56,604 bases of DNA from Gemmatimonadetes bacterium bin94 (GTDB lineage: Bacteria; Gemmatimonadota; Gemmatimonadetes; Longimicrobiales; Gaopeijiaceae): assembly GCA_002238865.1 (NCBI GenBank), contig MPNE01000027.1, positions 1 through 56,604 on the forward strand, written 5' to 3'. The translations under genes were made by a program, and so were the position numbers. The notes below the pieces were generated by a model that saw only the letters and a list, made by a program, of their open reading frames with translations, was not told the DNA's origin and searched no databases. Below are positions 1 through 9,143 of the stretch, piece by piece; position 1 is the stretch's first letter, and each line of letters opens with the position of its first letter.

Positions 1-335
1 CGTGGTGGGGTGGGCGAAGAGGGGGCCGTCGGGGGTGATCGGGACGAACAAGGCGGACGCTGCAGGCACGGTGGCGCTGATGGGCGAGGACCGGGAAGGG
101 GGGGGCTTCGCGGGGGGGCGGAGGGGGGGGGGGGGCGGGGCGGGGGCCGGGGGGGGCGGGGGGCTGGCGGGCCCTGTTGCGCGAACGAGGCGTCCACTGG
201 GTCGACAACGAGGGTTGGGAGCGGCTCGACGCCCACGAGACCGCCCGCGGCAAGGTTCAGGGGCGGCCCCGGGTGAAGCTGTGCTCGATCGCGGAGATGC
301 TGGAGGCTGCGAGGGGGCCCGCGACCGTCGCCTGA
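1..335 (+). CDS. Ferredoxin-NADP+ reductase (FprA-like), C-terminal part, frameshifted
   Basis: This is the 3' end of an FAD/NADP-dependent ferredoxin reductase whose 5' part lies before the window. Two pieces are seen in different frames. Positions 2-100 read GWAKRGPSGVIGTNKADA, the NADP-domain signature of the FprA/adrenodoxin-reductase family. Positions 171-335 read as its C-terminus (GRPRVKL followed by a short helix) and end at TGA 333-335. The two frames are joined by a G-only or nearly G-only tract around 98-165 that makes no protein sense, so the frameshift is probably a sequencing or assembly artefact at a contig end, although a real pseudogene is not excluded. The family transfers electrons between NADPH and ferredoxin in the cytoplasm. 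The gene converges on feoB. Confidence 0.7.
98..165. repeat. G-rich low-complexity tract
   Basis: The + strand here is almost entirely G, with runs of 5 to 13 G broken by single C or A. It lies inside the reductase gene and separates its two reading frames. Such runs are typical of two-colour sequencing artefacts at contig ends. A genuine G-quadruplex-forming tract is possible but would destroy the gene. Confidence 0.8.
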
Positions 336-364
336 CTCGGATCCCTGTCCGCCCGTCGAGCCGG

Positions 365-2644
365 TCAGCCCACCCCGGCAGCCAGCCGCCACACCTGCGC
401 CACCAGGAAGCAGACCACAAAGCCCATCGCCAGCGGCAGCAACGCCGACACGGTCGTCCAGCGGCCGCTCTTCGTTTCCTTGTAGATGGTGTAGATGGTC
501 GTCGAACAGGGGTTATGCAGCAAGCTGAACAGCATGAGGTTCACGCCGGTCAGCAACGTCCATCCACCGGCATGGAGCAATCCCGCCATCTCCCCCGCCG
601 AATCTCTCTCGAACATGACGCCCGCGCCGTCGCCCAGCTCGGGCATGCCCAGCGTCATGACCGTCAGCATGAGCACGGTAGGGATCACGATCTCGTTGGC
701 CGGGATCGCGATGATGTAGGCGAGCAGGACCACCCCGTTCAGGCCAAGCAGGATTGCGAACGGGTCCAGAAGATCGATGCCGTGCTGGGCGATCGAGATC
801 CCGCCGACGGTGATGTTCGAGATCAGCCAGATGACCGCGCCGGCGGGGATCGCGAAGAGGACCGCGCGCCAGAGGATGATCAGCGTGCGATCGATGACCG
901 AGGTGTACAGCGTCTGCAGGACGCGCGGGGGGCGGTAGGGGGGAAGCTCCAGCGAGAATGTCGTGGCTTCGCCCTTGAGCACCGTATTGGAGAGGCCCCA
1001 CGATGTCAGGAACATGAAGAAGATGCCCAGGAGCGCGATTGTGACGACCGCGCCCGCCGAGACCAGCCCCGCGAGGTGGGGCGGGACCAGCGCCCCGATG
1101 AAGATGGTCGCGATCAGGATCTGGGTCGGCCACCGCCCGTTGCAGAGCGAGAAGTTGTTGGTGATCACCGCGATGAGGCGCTCCCTGGGGCTGTCGATCA
1201 CACGCGTGGCAACGACGCCGGCCGCGTTGCACCCGAAGCCCATGCTCATCGTGAGCGCCTGCTTCCCGTGGGCGCCGGCCCGGCGGAAGAGCGAATCCAG
1301 GTTGAAGGCCACGCGCGGCAGGTAGCCGAAGTCCTCCAGCAGCGTGAAGAGCGGGAAGAAGATGGCCATCGGCGGTAGCATCACGCTGACGACCCACGCC
1401 GTCGCCAGATAGACACCGTCGAAGAGGAACCCGCTAAGCCACCAGGGCATTCGGGCCCATTCACCGAAGCCGAGCAGGACGGGGTGAAGGTTGTCGATGA
1501 GAAGGGTCGCCAGCATGGCCGAAGGGACGTTGGCTCCGGCGATCGTAAGCCAGAAGACGACCGCGAGGATCATGAGCATGAGCGGGAAACCGAAAACGCG
1601 GCTGGTGAGCCACCGGTCGAGCTTACGATCCAGTTCGCCTCCCTCCTTGACCGCGGCGCGGCGGACGCTCAAGCCCGCGATTCGGGCCGCTTCCCCGTAG
1701 AGATTCGCGGCAACCGCATCGTGAAAGCCCGGGCGCAGGTTCCATCGCTGGCGGGTGGCGGCGTCCAGGATCCGGCCGCGGCCCCGTGTCACCTCGATGG
1801 CCGTGGCGGGACCGGGCGGTGCCTCTCCCGCATCACCGCCGATATCCGGGGAGCCAGGGGCACCCTTCCCCTCGAGGTCACCGATCTCGCCCGTGCGCAC
1901 CGCTTCCACCACCCGTTCGTCGGCGTTGAGCAGTCTGAGCGCCACCCAATTGGCGTTCGGGAGCTCCGGAAACTCCTCCACGATGAGGGGCACGATGGCG
2001 TCGATCGCCTCCTCGACCTCTGGCGGATGGGATCCGATGCGGCGCGGGTTCGTGATCCGTGTCCCCGCGGCGACTTCGGCGGCAGCCTTCAGGAGAGCGT
2101 CGACGCCCTCTCCCTGGCGGGCGACGGTCGGCACCACGGGTACGCCCAGTTCCCTTTCGAGTCGCTTTGCGTCCACCGACACGCCGTGCCGGCGGGCTTC
2201 GTCCACGAGATTGAGACAGACGACCACCCGATCGGTGATCTCGAGAATCTGGAGAACCAGATTCAGGTTGCGCTCCAGGCGCATCGCGTCGACGACGACG
2301 ACCGTGACGTCCGGCTGGCCGAACAGGATGAAGTCGCGAGCCACCTCCTCGTCCGCACTTCCCGCCTGCAGCGAATACGTGCCGGGAAGGTCGACGACCT
2401 TGACCCGGCGCCCGTCGTGCAGGAACGCGCCCTCGGCCCTGGCAACCGTCTTTCCGGGCCAGTTGCCGGTGTGCTGCCGCAGCCCCGTCAGCGCATTGAA
2501 CACGGTGGTCTTGCCCACGTTGGGGTTTCCGGCGAGGGCGATGAGGTGGTCCCACTTGTGGGGGCTCAACCCCAGGCGCACCAGGTTGCGGGCACGGCGC
2601 GTGGATGGTCCGGCGGGGGTCCGGGCGGTGGCGGTGGCGGTCAT
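365..2644 (-). CDS. feoB: Ferrous iron transport protein B (FeoB)
   Basis: FeoB imports Fe2+ across the inner membrane and is gated by an N-terminal G domain. The 759-residue product is of normal length. The G1 motif GNPNVGKTT lies at residues 39-47, G3 DLPG at 85-88 and G4 NLVD at 145-148. A Gly/Pro-rich loop follows around residues 255-285. The C-terminal half is the polytopic membrane domain with two gate-like segments and the GFGCNAAG and CNGRWP motifs typical of the FeoB branch carrying CNGRFP. The ATG at 2644 overlaps the stop of the upstream regulator gene (ATGA), so the two are translationally coupled. The shared promoter carries a DtxR-type operator, so iron-dependent repression is expected. 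Confidence 0.97.
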   Translation of the reverse strand: MTATATARTPAGPSTRRARNLVRLGLSPHKWDHLIALAGNPNVGKTTVFNALTGLRQHTGNWPGKTVARAEGAFLHDGRRVKVVDLPGTYSLQAGSADEEVARDFILFGQPDVTVVVVDAMRLERNLNLVLQILEITDRVVVCLNLVDEARRHGVSVDAKRLERELGVPVVPTVARQGEGVDALLKAAAEVAAGTRITNPRRIGSHPPEVEEAIDAIVPLIVEEFPELPNANWVALRLLNADERVVEAVRTGEIGDLEGKGAPGSPDIGGDAGEAPPGPATAIEVTRGRGRILDAATRQRWNLRPGFHDAVAANLYGEAARIAGLSVRRAAVKEGGELDRKLDRWLTSRVFGFPLMLMILAVVFWLTIAGANVPSAMLATLLIDNLHPVLLGFGEWARMPWWLSGFLFDGVYLATAWVVSVMLPPMAIFFPLFTLLEDFGYLPRVAFNLDSLFRRAGAHGKQALTMSMGFGCNAAGVVATRVIDSPRERLIAVITNNFSLCNGRWPTQILIATIFIGALVPPHLAGLVSAGAVVTIALLGIFFMFLTSWGLSNTVLKGEATTFSLELPPYRPPRVLQTLYTSVIDRTLIILWRAVLFAIPAGAVIWLISNITVGGISIAQHGIDLLDPFAILLGLNGVVLLAYIIAIPANEIVIPTVLMLTVMTLGMPELGDGAGVMFERDSAGEMAGLLHAGGWTLLTGVNLMLFSLLHNPCSTTIYTIYKETKSGRWTTVSALLPLAMGFVVCFLVAQVWRLAAGVG

Positions 2645-3672
2645 GACGCCTCTCGCACATATGTGTCGTCGACCTGAATGAACGCGGCTTGCTCTTTGCG
2701 CAGCGCGATCAGGGCACCCCGGATGTCATACGCGACGGGATCTCCGCCCGCGCTTCGCATCCGCGCGTGCACGACGGTGCCCGGGACTACCCCGAGGTCC
2801 AGCAGCCTGCGGCGGGCCGGCCCCCGGCACAGCGTCGAAATCCCGACGACCGTGGCGAAATCACCGGGCTCGACGTCGGCAAGGGTGCGGGACCAACGGG
2901 GGTCCACGACGTCCTCCGCGGGCTCCACCGTGACGTTGCGCGCCAGCGACCCGGGGATTTCGTACCGCTTCTCCCCGGTGCGGAAGTGCACGCGACCGGC
3001 CTCCCCCTCGAGGCGTTCCACCGGCGTCATGAGGCCGATCCCGAGAGCGATCAGATCCCGGTAGATCTCCGCGGGCTCGTCCTCCAGGTGGGTGACCAGG
3101 GCCCTTTCTCCCGGCTTGAGCGACGAAAGCGGCATTCCCCGGCGGTCGGGAACGTCTCCGGACGCCGTCGGGATCGGGTCGCCGTGAGGGTCATAGACGG
3201 GGTGTCCCAACGCCGCCGCCAACTCCTCGGTCTCGGACGCCGAAAGGGTGTGTTCGCGCTTCTCGGCCTGGTCATGCCAGTCCTCGGGCGGCGTACCCGT
3301 CCGGTCGGCAAGGAACCGCTCCCAGAGACGGTGTGTGCGCACGATCCTCAGGGCCTGTTCGCGGCCCGGCCCGGTCAGATCGAAGACTTCGTCCCGGGCG
3401 GTTACGAGGTTTCTCTCCTCCAGCCGTTGAAGGAGCCGGATGGCCTGGTGCCGCGAGACCTGCGAACCACCCGCCACGCTGTCCGCGGTCGCGGGGAGTC
3501 GGTCGTACTCGAGCTTGTAGAGCTGTTTGAGCACGTCTTCGAGGCGGACCCGGTCAGTCAGCATCCAATGGCGCCTGAGAAGCGCGACAATCCCCCTCGA
3601 AGGCCACAGGGCGATGGCGGTGACGGCCGAAAGGGCGGCAAATGCCGCGAGCGCCAGACCTGGATCGGGCAT
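2641..3672 (-). CDS. Membrane-anchored DtxR-family regulator fused to FeoA domains
   Basis: The protein has 343 residues. Domain order is an N-terminal hydrophobic helix (about residues 5-25), a DtxR/MntR winged helix (about 35-95), a DtxR dimerisation and metal-binding region with the family pattern HRLWE, AEKREH and [13 protein letters not shown] (about 100-170), and then two SH3-like FeoA domains (about 180-250 and 265-343). DtxR proteins repress metal-uptake genes when loaded with Fe2+ or Mn2+, and FeoA assists FeoB. I chose ATG 3672, preceded by AGGAA, because an upstream TTG at 3732 lies inside the operator. The gene overlaps feoB by 4 bp. The transmembrane helix suggests the regulator sits at the membrane next to FeoB, which is inference. 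It could alternatively respond to manganese. Confidence 0.88.
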   Translation of the reverse strand: MPDPGLALAAFAALSAVTAIALWPSRGIVALLRRHWMLTDRVRLEDVLKQLYKLEYDRLPATADSVAGGSQVSRHQAIRLLQRLEERNLVTARDEVFDLTGPGREQALRIVRTHRLWERFLADRTGTPPEDWHDQAEKREHTLSASETEELAAALGHPVYDPHGDPIPTASGDVPDRRGMPLSSLKPGERALVTHLEDEPAEIYRDLIALGIGLMTPVERLEGEAGRVHFRTGEKRYEIPGSLARNVTVEPAEDVVDPRWSRTLADVEPGDFATVVGISTLCRGPARRRLLDLGVVPGTVVHARMRSAGGDPVAYDIRGALIALRKEQAAFIQVDDTYVREAS

Positions 3673-3723
3673 CGTCGTTGGGGTTCCTGGCCGTGAGGAT
3701 GAAGGCAACAATCGGTCGTAAAG

Positions 3724-3739
3724 TTTAGGCAAGCCTAAA
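3724..3739 (-). promoter_or_regulatory. DtxR/MntR-type operator of the feo operon
   Basis: TTTAGGC-AA-GCCTAAA is a perfect 7-bp inverted repeat with a 2-bp centre and closely matches the TTAGGNNNNCCTAA core of DtxR/IdeR/MntR boxes. It lies 52 bp upstream of the regulator's ATG, and on the minus strand it directly follows an AT-rich TAATAT that could be the -10 element. The likely role is metal-dependent autorepression of the regulator-feoB operon. Confidence 0.85.
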
Positions 3740-3867
3740 TATTATCGCAACCCCACCGTGGCCCAGCCGCGGAAGACGGGCCGTGCCCGACGGGATCCCG
3801 CAGGGGGATTCCTTCCGTCCAGGGCCATGGTACCCTATTGTTCGTGTCAGGAGGAAAACGTGGTGGC

Positions 3868-4410
3868 ATGAGGAAAACGATCGTGATTGCGGGACTGGCC
3901 GTTGCGGCCGGGGTGCTGACCCCGGCGGCCGGTTCGGCGCAGAGGACCCAGAGGTTCCCGGGAGTGCCGGGGAGTGACGGGATGTCCGCAGCCGCGAACC
4001 GGGCGGAGTACTACGCCGACGTTCTGTTGCACACCAACGAGATCCTCACCAGGTGGCGCGAAGCCTGGGCCGCCGACGAGCTGGACGAATTGCTGGAGCT
4101 GTACACCGAGGACGCCACCTTCATCTTCACCGACGACGCTCCGGTCCGGGGCCGGGAAGCCATCCGGGAAAAGCTGACGTCGCTGCTCCAGGAAACCGGA
4201 GAGGTACAGGCCGCATATTCCGACTTCGACGCCAGTGGGCGCATGGGCTTCATTTCGGGGATGATGCACTTCCAGATGCAGGACGCACGGAGCTTGCGGA
4301 CCGTGACGGGCATCCACCTGACCGTCCTCATCCGCCGGGGCCGGGACTGGAGGATCCGCACCCAGCTGTTCAGGCTGGACGAGGGAGCGACTCCCCAACC
4401 GCGGAGTTGA
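3868..4410 (+). CDS. Secreted SnoaL-like / NTF2-fold protein
   Basis: The product has 180 residues. A Sec signal peptide (MRKT, hydrophobic core, then PAAGSAQ) covers about residues 1-24. It is followed by a cystatin/NTF2-like domain of the SnoaL/DUF4440 type, with the characteristic WxxxDxxxLxxLYTEDATF helix-strand unit and a VRGREAI loop. This fold forms small dimers used as enzymes or ligand-binding modules; the substrate cannot be told from sequence. ATG 3868 was chosen over an upstream TTG because AGGAGG lies about 13 nt before it and the signal peptide begins there. It is divergent from the feo operon and convergent with the next gene. Confidence 0.8.
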   Translation: MRKTIVIAGLAVAAGVLTPAAGSAQRTQRFPGVPGSDGMSAAANRAEYYADVLLHTNEILTRWREAWAADELDELLELYTEDATFIFTDDAPVRGREAIREKLTSLLQETGEVQAAYSDFDASGRMGFISGMMHFQMQDARSLRTVTGIHLTVLIRRGRDWRIRTQLFRLDEGATPQPRS

Positions 4411-4468
4411 AGGGGCCGATCAGGGGTCAAGGGGCCCAGGCCGAGGATCGGGGCGCAGCCGGCCCACT

Positions 4469-5740
4469 CTACTTGTTCAGCCGGTACACCCGGACGTACT
4501 GCACATCCAATTCGTCGGTCCAGACGCCCAGCACGTAGTCGCCGCCGATCTCCATGTAGGGCGCCTGGTACTGGACGAACCCACGCTCCAGCCCGGGTGG
4601 CAGCGCGACGCTTCCCAGCCAGGTGCCGTCCGGTGCGTGGACCTCGAAGGGCGGGGGTTCGGCGCCGGCGATGTAGTACGGCGCCACCCAGAGGTTGCCG
4701 GCCGTGTCGACGTGGACGGAGCGGAGGACGGGCAGCGTTGGTGCCCTGGGGAAGTCACGCCACATCTGCCTGATACCGTTCACATGCTCATTGGGCGCGT
4801 CTTCAGGGTTCGGGAAGGCGATTTCGATGATTCCGTTCAGGTGGGCGTCGAACACCGCGTCGGTCACAGCGCCGGGCGCGACCTCGCGACGGACGATCTG
4901 CTCGATGGCGCCGTCCATGGGAGATACGATCCGAACGGAATAGGCCTCCGTGTCGATGACCGCGAGGCGCCCGGCAGTCGCTCCGTATTCGGGCATGTTG
5001 GAGAAGGCGTACCTCCCGTGAGAGTAGCCGCCGTTGTCGCGCCAATGCACCTCCGCCTCACCTCCGGGAAGCACCAGAAGCGATGTGGTTGCACCGTCTG
5101 TCAGGTCCAAGGCTACAACTCGTTCCTTGGGCCAGCGGACGATGCCCGTAGGCATTTCGCCGTCGAGAACCAGATAACGCAGGATCAAGCGGCCTTGCAC
5201 CACCGCTACCGCCTTGTCCGGAACCGGCCCGGCGGGCTGCCCGCCGGAGAGGGACAATGCGGTTGGGAAGGTCCGCGCCATCTCGCCCCCCGGACCGAAG
5301 ACCTGCACGCGCAGCAGGCTGTTGTCGAAGGTGACAAGCGAATCGCCGGCCATCGTGCCCACGAAGTCCAGGCTGCCGAATTCGCCCGGGCCCTCCCCCG
5401 GCCTGCCGGTGCGCCACAGGAACCGTCCCTCAGCGTCGTAGCCTCGCAGTTCCGACGCGCCACGGTCCGCGACGACGATGTGTCCGGTGCTCAGGCGCAC
5501 AGCCCCGACGACCTGGGCGAACTCGTACTCGGAAGCACCGTTGACCGTGCCGATCTCGACGAGGGGGTCATCGTCGACCGTCCAGCCTTCGCCGGGGCCC
5601 CACAGCGGCGTGTTGACCGTGGCAATGGCGATCCCGGCCGAGTCGGTGTGCATGGTGTGCACTGCAGCAGGGGCGGTGTCGCAGGCGGCAACCGCCAGCA
5701 GAATCGCCGTAGCGGCTGCGTTGGAGGGACATCCCGTCAC
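4469..5740 (-). CDS. 6-bladed beta-propeller lipoprotein
   Basis: The 423-residue product starts with a GTG that overlaps the stop of the upstream BNR protein gene (GTGA at 5737-5740). The signal peptide ends in a lipobox LAVAAC at about residues 14-19, so it is probably anchored in a membrane facing the periplasm or outside. It contains the paralogue signature GRPGEGPGEF in the second blade and ends with TDELDVQYVRVY, both shared with other propellers in this window. Repeated blades carry the V-A-D-R and G-Y-D-A-E-G type turns of NHL/YncE-like propellers. The function is unknown; such proteins are usually binding or scaffold modules. Coupling to the BNR protein suggests a shared role. Confidence 0.85.
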   Translation of the reverse strand: MTGCPSNAAATAILLAVAACDTAPAAVHTMHTDSAGIAIATVNTPLWGPGEGWTVDDDPLVEIGTVNGASEYEFAQVVGAVRLSTGHIVVADRGASELRGYDAEGRFLWRTGRPGEGPGEFGSLDFVGTMAGDSLVTFDNSLLRVQVFGPGGEMARTFPTALSLSGGQPAGPVPDKAVAVVQGRLILRYLVLDGEMPTGIVRWPKERVVALDLTDGATTSLLVLPGGEAEVHWRDNGGYSHGRYAFSNMPEYGATAGRLAVIDTEAYSVRIVSPMDGAIEQIVRREVAPGAVTDAVFDAHLNGIIEIAFPNPEDAPNEHVNGIRQMWRDFPRAPTLPVLRSVHVDTAGNLWVAPYYIAGAEPPPFEVHAPDGTWLGSVALPPGLERGFVQYQAPYMEIGGDYVLGVWTDELDVQYVRVYRLNK

Positions 5741-8700
5741 CCCGGCCACCTCGGAATCGGCCGCCCCGGCGTCCACGGCACGCCCGCGGCTTCCACCTCC
5801 GCCTCCAGAGCGGCCAGGTCCCCTTCCACCAGTGCCCGCAGCGCTTCCGACATCTCCGCGAGCTGGTCCGAGGCCACCGCATGGCTCTCGCGCTGGGTGG
5901 TGGTCGGCGCCGAAGTCGCCCTGAACTGAGCGCCCACGATCCGCCCGATGCGCTGCATGACCGACGGCGGCGCGAACTCGGCCCGGTCGAGCGCGGTTCG
6001 ATCCCGCGACAGCACGCGCCCGATCTCGAAGAGGCGCTCCTCCAAGGCGGTGATGCGCGTCTCGTACGGCGCCGCGTCCAGCCCGGGGGCGGCGCGCACC
6101 GCCCGGCGCAGAAGGGCCAGCCGCTCTGAGGTCTCGCGTGCCGCGCGGTCCACCGCGACGGCGACCCGTTGCAGCTCCGCGACTTCGCGCTGGAAGGCCA
6201 GCAGGGCGTCGCGGTCGGCGGCGGCCAGCGTCGCGGTGCCGAGCGGCTTGACCGTGAAGGACTGCGGCGCCGTGAGATCCTCGTAGCCGTCGCCGGCGAC
6301 CAACACCACGCGCGCCGAGTACTCCCCGGGCGCCACCATCGGGCCGTCGGCCTCGCCGCCGCCCGGCGCGGGGGGTTCCAGTGACGCATACCGCAGGTCC
6401 CACGCAATGCGATGCAGGCCCGAAGTCCGCGGCCCCGGGACGCGCCGCACCACGTCGCCCGCCTCGTCGGACACCACCAGGAACACCTCGGGGGGCCGCT
6501 CCGTGTCTTCGGCGGCCAGCGTGGCCCTGTCGGGGTACACGATGTCCTCGCCCCGCGCCAGCGCCTCCCGCTCAAGGCGCTGCCGCCGCTCCTTCAGCGA
6601 CTCGTAGCCGTCCCGCAGGTGGTAGGTGAGCACGGCTCCGAAGGGCGGGTTGGGCGCCGTGTAGAAGGCGTCGCCAAAGGTCCCCTTTTCCTGTCCGCCG
6701 AGCGGGCGCGCCGGGATGTACGCCCAGGGGTCCTTCACGGGAAAGAGGTGCGCCGCGCCCGCCGCAACCGCCTCGTCCATCTCACGCAACGGCGAGTAGT
6801 CGTCCAGGATGTAGAAGCCGCGCCCAAAGGTCGCCAGGACCAGGTCGTCCTCGCGGCGCTGGATCTCCAGGTCCCGCACCGCGATGGTCGGCAGTCCCCC
6901 CCTCAGCCGGACCCACGACCCACCCCCTTCGCGCGTCACGAAGAGCCCGAACTCGGTGCCCAGGAAGAGCAGGTCCGGGTCGACGTGGTCTTCCATGAGG
7001 GTCCAGCTCGACTGTCCGTCGGGCACGTCCCCCGTGATGTTCGTCCAGCTCGCTCCCCGGTCGTCGCTCCGCGCCACGTACGGCCGGAAGTCGCCCTCCT
7101 TGTGGTTGTTGAAGACGGCGTAGACCCGGTCCGCCATGTGCCGGGACGCCACCACGTCGGCCACGTAGGCCATGGCAGGCACCCCGGGAAAGACCTCCTC
7201 CCGGCGCCACTCTCCACCGCCGTCCTCGCTCACCTGCACGAGTCCGTCATCCGTCCCCACGTACAGCAGCCCCTCGACCAGCGGCGACTCGTCGAGCGCC
7301 ACGATCGTCCCGTACGGCGACGTGAAGACGTTCTTCCACACCGCCTCGGGCGGCCAGATGCGCCCCATCACCGGGCGCTGGTTGCGGTCGAGTCCCCGGC
7401 TGAGGTCCCCGCTGACCGCCGTCCAGCTCTCGGCGCGGTCGTCGGAGCGGAAGAGCTTCTGGGCCGCGAAATACACCCGTCTCGAGTCGTGCGGGCTGAT
7501 GATCAGCGGCGAGTCCCAGTGCCAGCGCAGCGCCCCTTCTCCGGGCTCGGGCTGCGGCTGGATGTCCAGCTCCTCGCCGCTGGCCCGGTCGTAGCGCACG
7601 ATTCCCGCGTACTGGGACTGCGTGTAGACGATGTTCGGGTCATCCGGGTCCACGCGCGCCTGGAAGCCATCGCCCCCGTGGGTGATGAACCAGTCGCTGT
7701 TGCGGATCCCGTGCACGTTGTCGGTACGCGTCGGCCCGCCCACGGACGAGTTGTCCTGCGTGCCGCCGTACACCGTGTAGAAGGGCGCCTTGTTGTCGAT
7801 GCCGACCCGGTAGAACTGCATCAGCGGCAGGTTGCCCGAGACGTAGCGCCACGTTTGCGTGCGGTCGAACGTCTCGTAGAGCCCCCCGTCGGAGCCGACG
7901 AGCATGTAATCCGGGTCGTCGGGGTCGAAGACGATCTCGTGGTTGTCCACGTGCTTGAAGCGCGTATTGACCCGCTCGAAGGTTCGCCCGCCGTCCTCGG
8001 TGACGTGGATGAAAACGTCTACCGCGTACACCCGGTCCATCCGGTGCGGATCCGGGTACAGCTCGCCGTAGTACTGCGGGTCCACCACGATGTAGTCCGA
8101 CATGCGGACCCAGGTCTCGCCCTTGTCCGGCGAGCGGTAGAAGCCACTGCGGTCTTCGGTGGCGGCGGCATTGGCGTAGAGGACGTCCGGGTCGATCGGT
8201 GACACCGCCAGTGCGATCCGCCCCAGATCGCCGGAGGGCAGCCCGCGCGTGATGTCGCGCCAGCTCTCGCCGCCGTCCGTGCTCTTCCAGACGCCCGACT
8301 CGGGTCCCCCGGAGACGAGCACCCCCACATGCCGCCGCCGCTGGAAGGCCACCGCGTACAGCACGTCGGGGTCGCGCGGGTCCAGAGCCACGTCGGCGAT
8401 GCCGGTGTTCTCGCTGATCTCGAGCACCGGGACCCATGTTTCGCCTCCGTCGGTGGTCTTGAAGAGCCCGCGCTCGCCGCCGGGAGCCCACAGCCCGCCC
8501 ATCGCCGCCGCGTACACCACGTCCGGGTCGCGTGGATCGATCAGGATCCGGCCGATGTGCTCCGAAGTGCGCAGGCCCGTGTTCGTCCAGCTCCGCCCGC
8601 CGTTCAGGCTCTTGTAGACGCCGTCCCCCCACCCCACGCTGCGCTGGCTCGTGTTCTCGCCGGTGCCGAGCCAGATGACGTTGGAATCCGTGGGGTCGAT

Positions 8701-9066
8701 GGCGATCGAGCCGGTCGAGTACGAGGGTTGGTCGTCGAAGACCGGCGTCCACGTGGTGCCGCGATTCTCCGTCTTCCAGACGTTGGACGAAGACGTCGCC
8801 ACATACCACACGCTCCGATTTGTCGGGTCGACGGCCACGTCCGCGATCCTGCCGGACATGAAGGCGGGGCCGATGCCGCGGAGTTCGAGCGCTGACAGGA
8901 AGCCGGCGTCGATGGCGGGAGCCGAGGGCGACTGGGCGGGCAGCGGATGCCAGGTGGCGCAAACGGCAGCCAGGGCCAGGGCGGCGGCCGGGCCCCTGCG
9001 GACCCCGGTGCTCGGCGTCGCGGAACGGGTGAGGGCGGAGTTGGCGGCTGTGGTGGGGAACCTCAT
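5737..9066 (-). CDS. Secreted BNR-repeat / sortilin (VPS10)-like protein
   Basis: The 1109-residue product has an N-terminal export signal ending near PLPAQS. It is followed by a long array of BNR/Asp-box repeats of the form S/T-x-D-x-G-x-T/S-W (for example TENRGTTW, TDGGETW, TDGGESW, PDKGETW), which build the 10-bladed sortilin-type propeller. The last 350 residues hold a beta-sandwich region and a helical, probably coiled-coil tail. Proteins of this architecture are common in Bacteroidota and Gemmatimonadota and are often labelled glycosyl hydrolase; the real substrate is unknown. ATG 9066 is preceded by GAGGA at a good distance, and the longer ORF upstream to 9147 has no signal. It overlaps the next propeller gene by 4 bp. 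Confidence 0.88.
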   Translation of the reverse strand: MRFPTTAANSALTRSATPSTGVRRGPAAALALAAVCATWHPLPAQSPSAPAIDAGFLSALELRGIGPAFMSGRIADVAVDPTNRSVWYVATSSSNVWKTENRGTTWTPVFDDQPSYSTGSIAIDPTDSNVIWLGTGENTSQRSVGWGDGVYKSLNGGRSWTNTGLRTSEHIGRILIDPRDPDVVYAAAMGGLWAPGGERGLFKTTDGGETWVPVLEISENTGIADVALDPRDPDVLYAVAFQRRRHVGVLVSGGPESGVWKSTDGGESWRDITRGLPSGDLGRIALAVSPIDPDVLYANAAATEDRSGFYRSPDKGETWVRMSDYIVVDPQYYGELYPDPHRMDRVYAVDVFIHVTEDGGRTFERVNTRFKHVDNHEIVFDPDDPDYMLVGSDGGLYETFDRTQTWRYVSGNLPLMQFYRVGIDNKAPFYTVYGGTQDNSSVGGPTRTDNVHGIRNSDWFITHGGDGFQARVDPDDPNIVYTQSQYAGIVRYDRASGEELDIQPQPEPGEGALRWHWDSPLIISPHDSRRVYFAAQKLFRSDDRAESWTAVSGDLSRGLDRNQRPVMGRIWPPEAVWKNVFTSPYGTIVALDESPLVEGLLYVGTDDGLVQVSEDGGGEWRREEVFPGVPAMAYVADVVASRHMADRVYAVFNNHKEGDFRPYVARSDDRGASWTNITGDVPDGQSSWTLMEDHVDPDLLFLGTEFGLFVTREGGGSWVRLRGGLPTIAVRDLEIQRREDDLVLATFGRGFYILDDYSPLREMDEAVAAGAAHLFPVKDPWAYIPARPLGGQEKGTFGDAFYTAPNPPFGAVLTYHLRDGYESLKERRQRLEREALARGEDIVYPDRATLAAEDTERPPEVFLVVSDEAGDVVRRVPGPRTSGLHRIAWDLRYASLEPPAPGGGEADGPMVAPGEYSARVVLVAGDGYEDLTAPQSFTVKPLGTATLAAADRDALLAFQREVAELQRVAVAVDRAARETSERLALLRRAVRAAPGLDAAPYETRITALEERLFEIGRVLSRDRTALDRAEFAPPSVMQRIGRIVGAQFRATSAPTTTQRESHAVASDQLAEMSEALRALVEGDLAALEAEVEAAGVPWTPGRPIPRWPG

Positions 9067-9143
9067 GCGTGTCCTCGGTGGCGGTTGATGAAGGGAGGTG
9101 GGGCGGCTGGTAGCAGGATGCTCGCGGCGGTCCGACACCGCAA

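Noticed and set aside
4469-6403. 644-residue ORF as one gene
   Set aside because: The first 221 residues are an out-of-frame Arg/Gly-rich shadow of the BNR gene; the real gene starts at GTG 5740.
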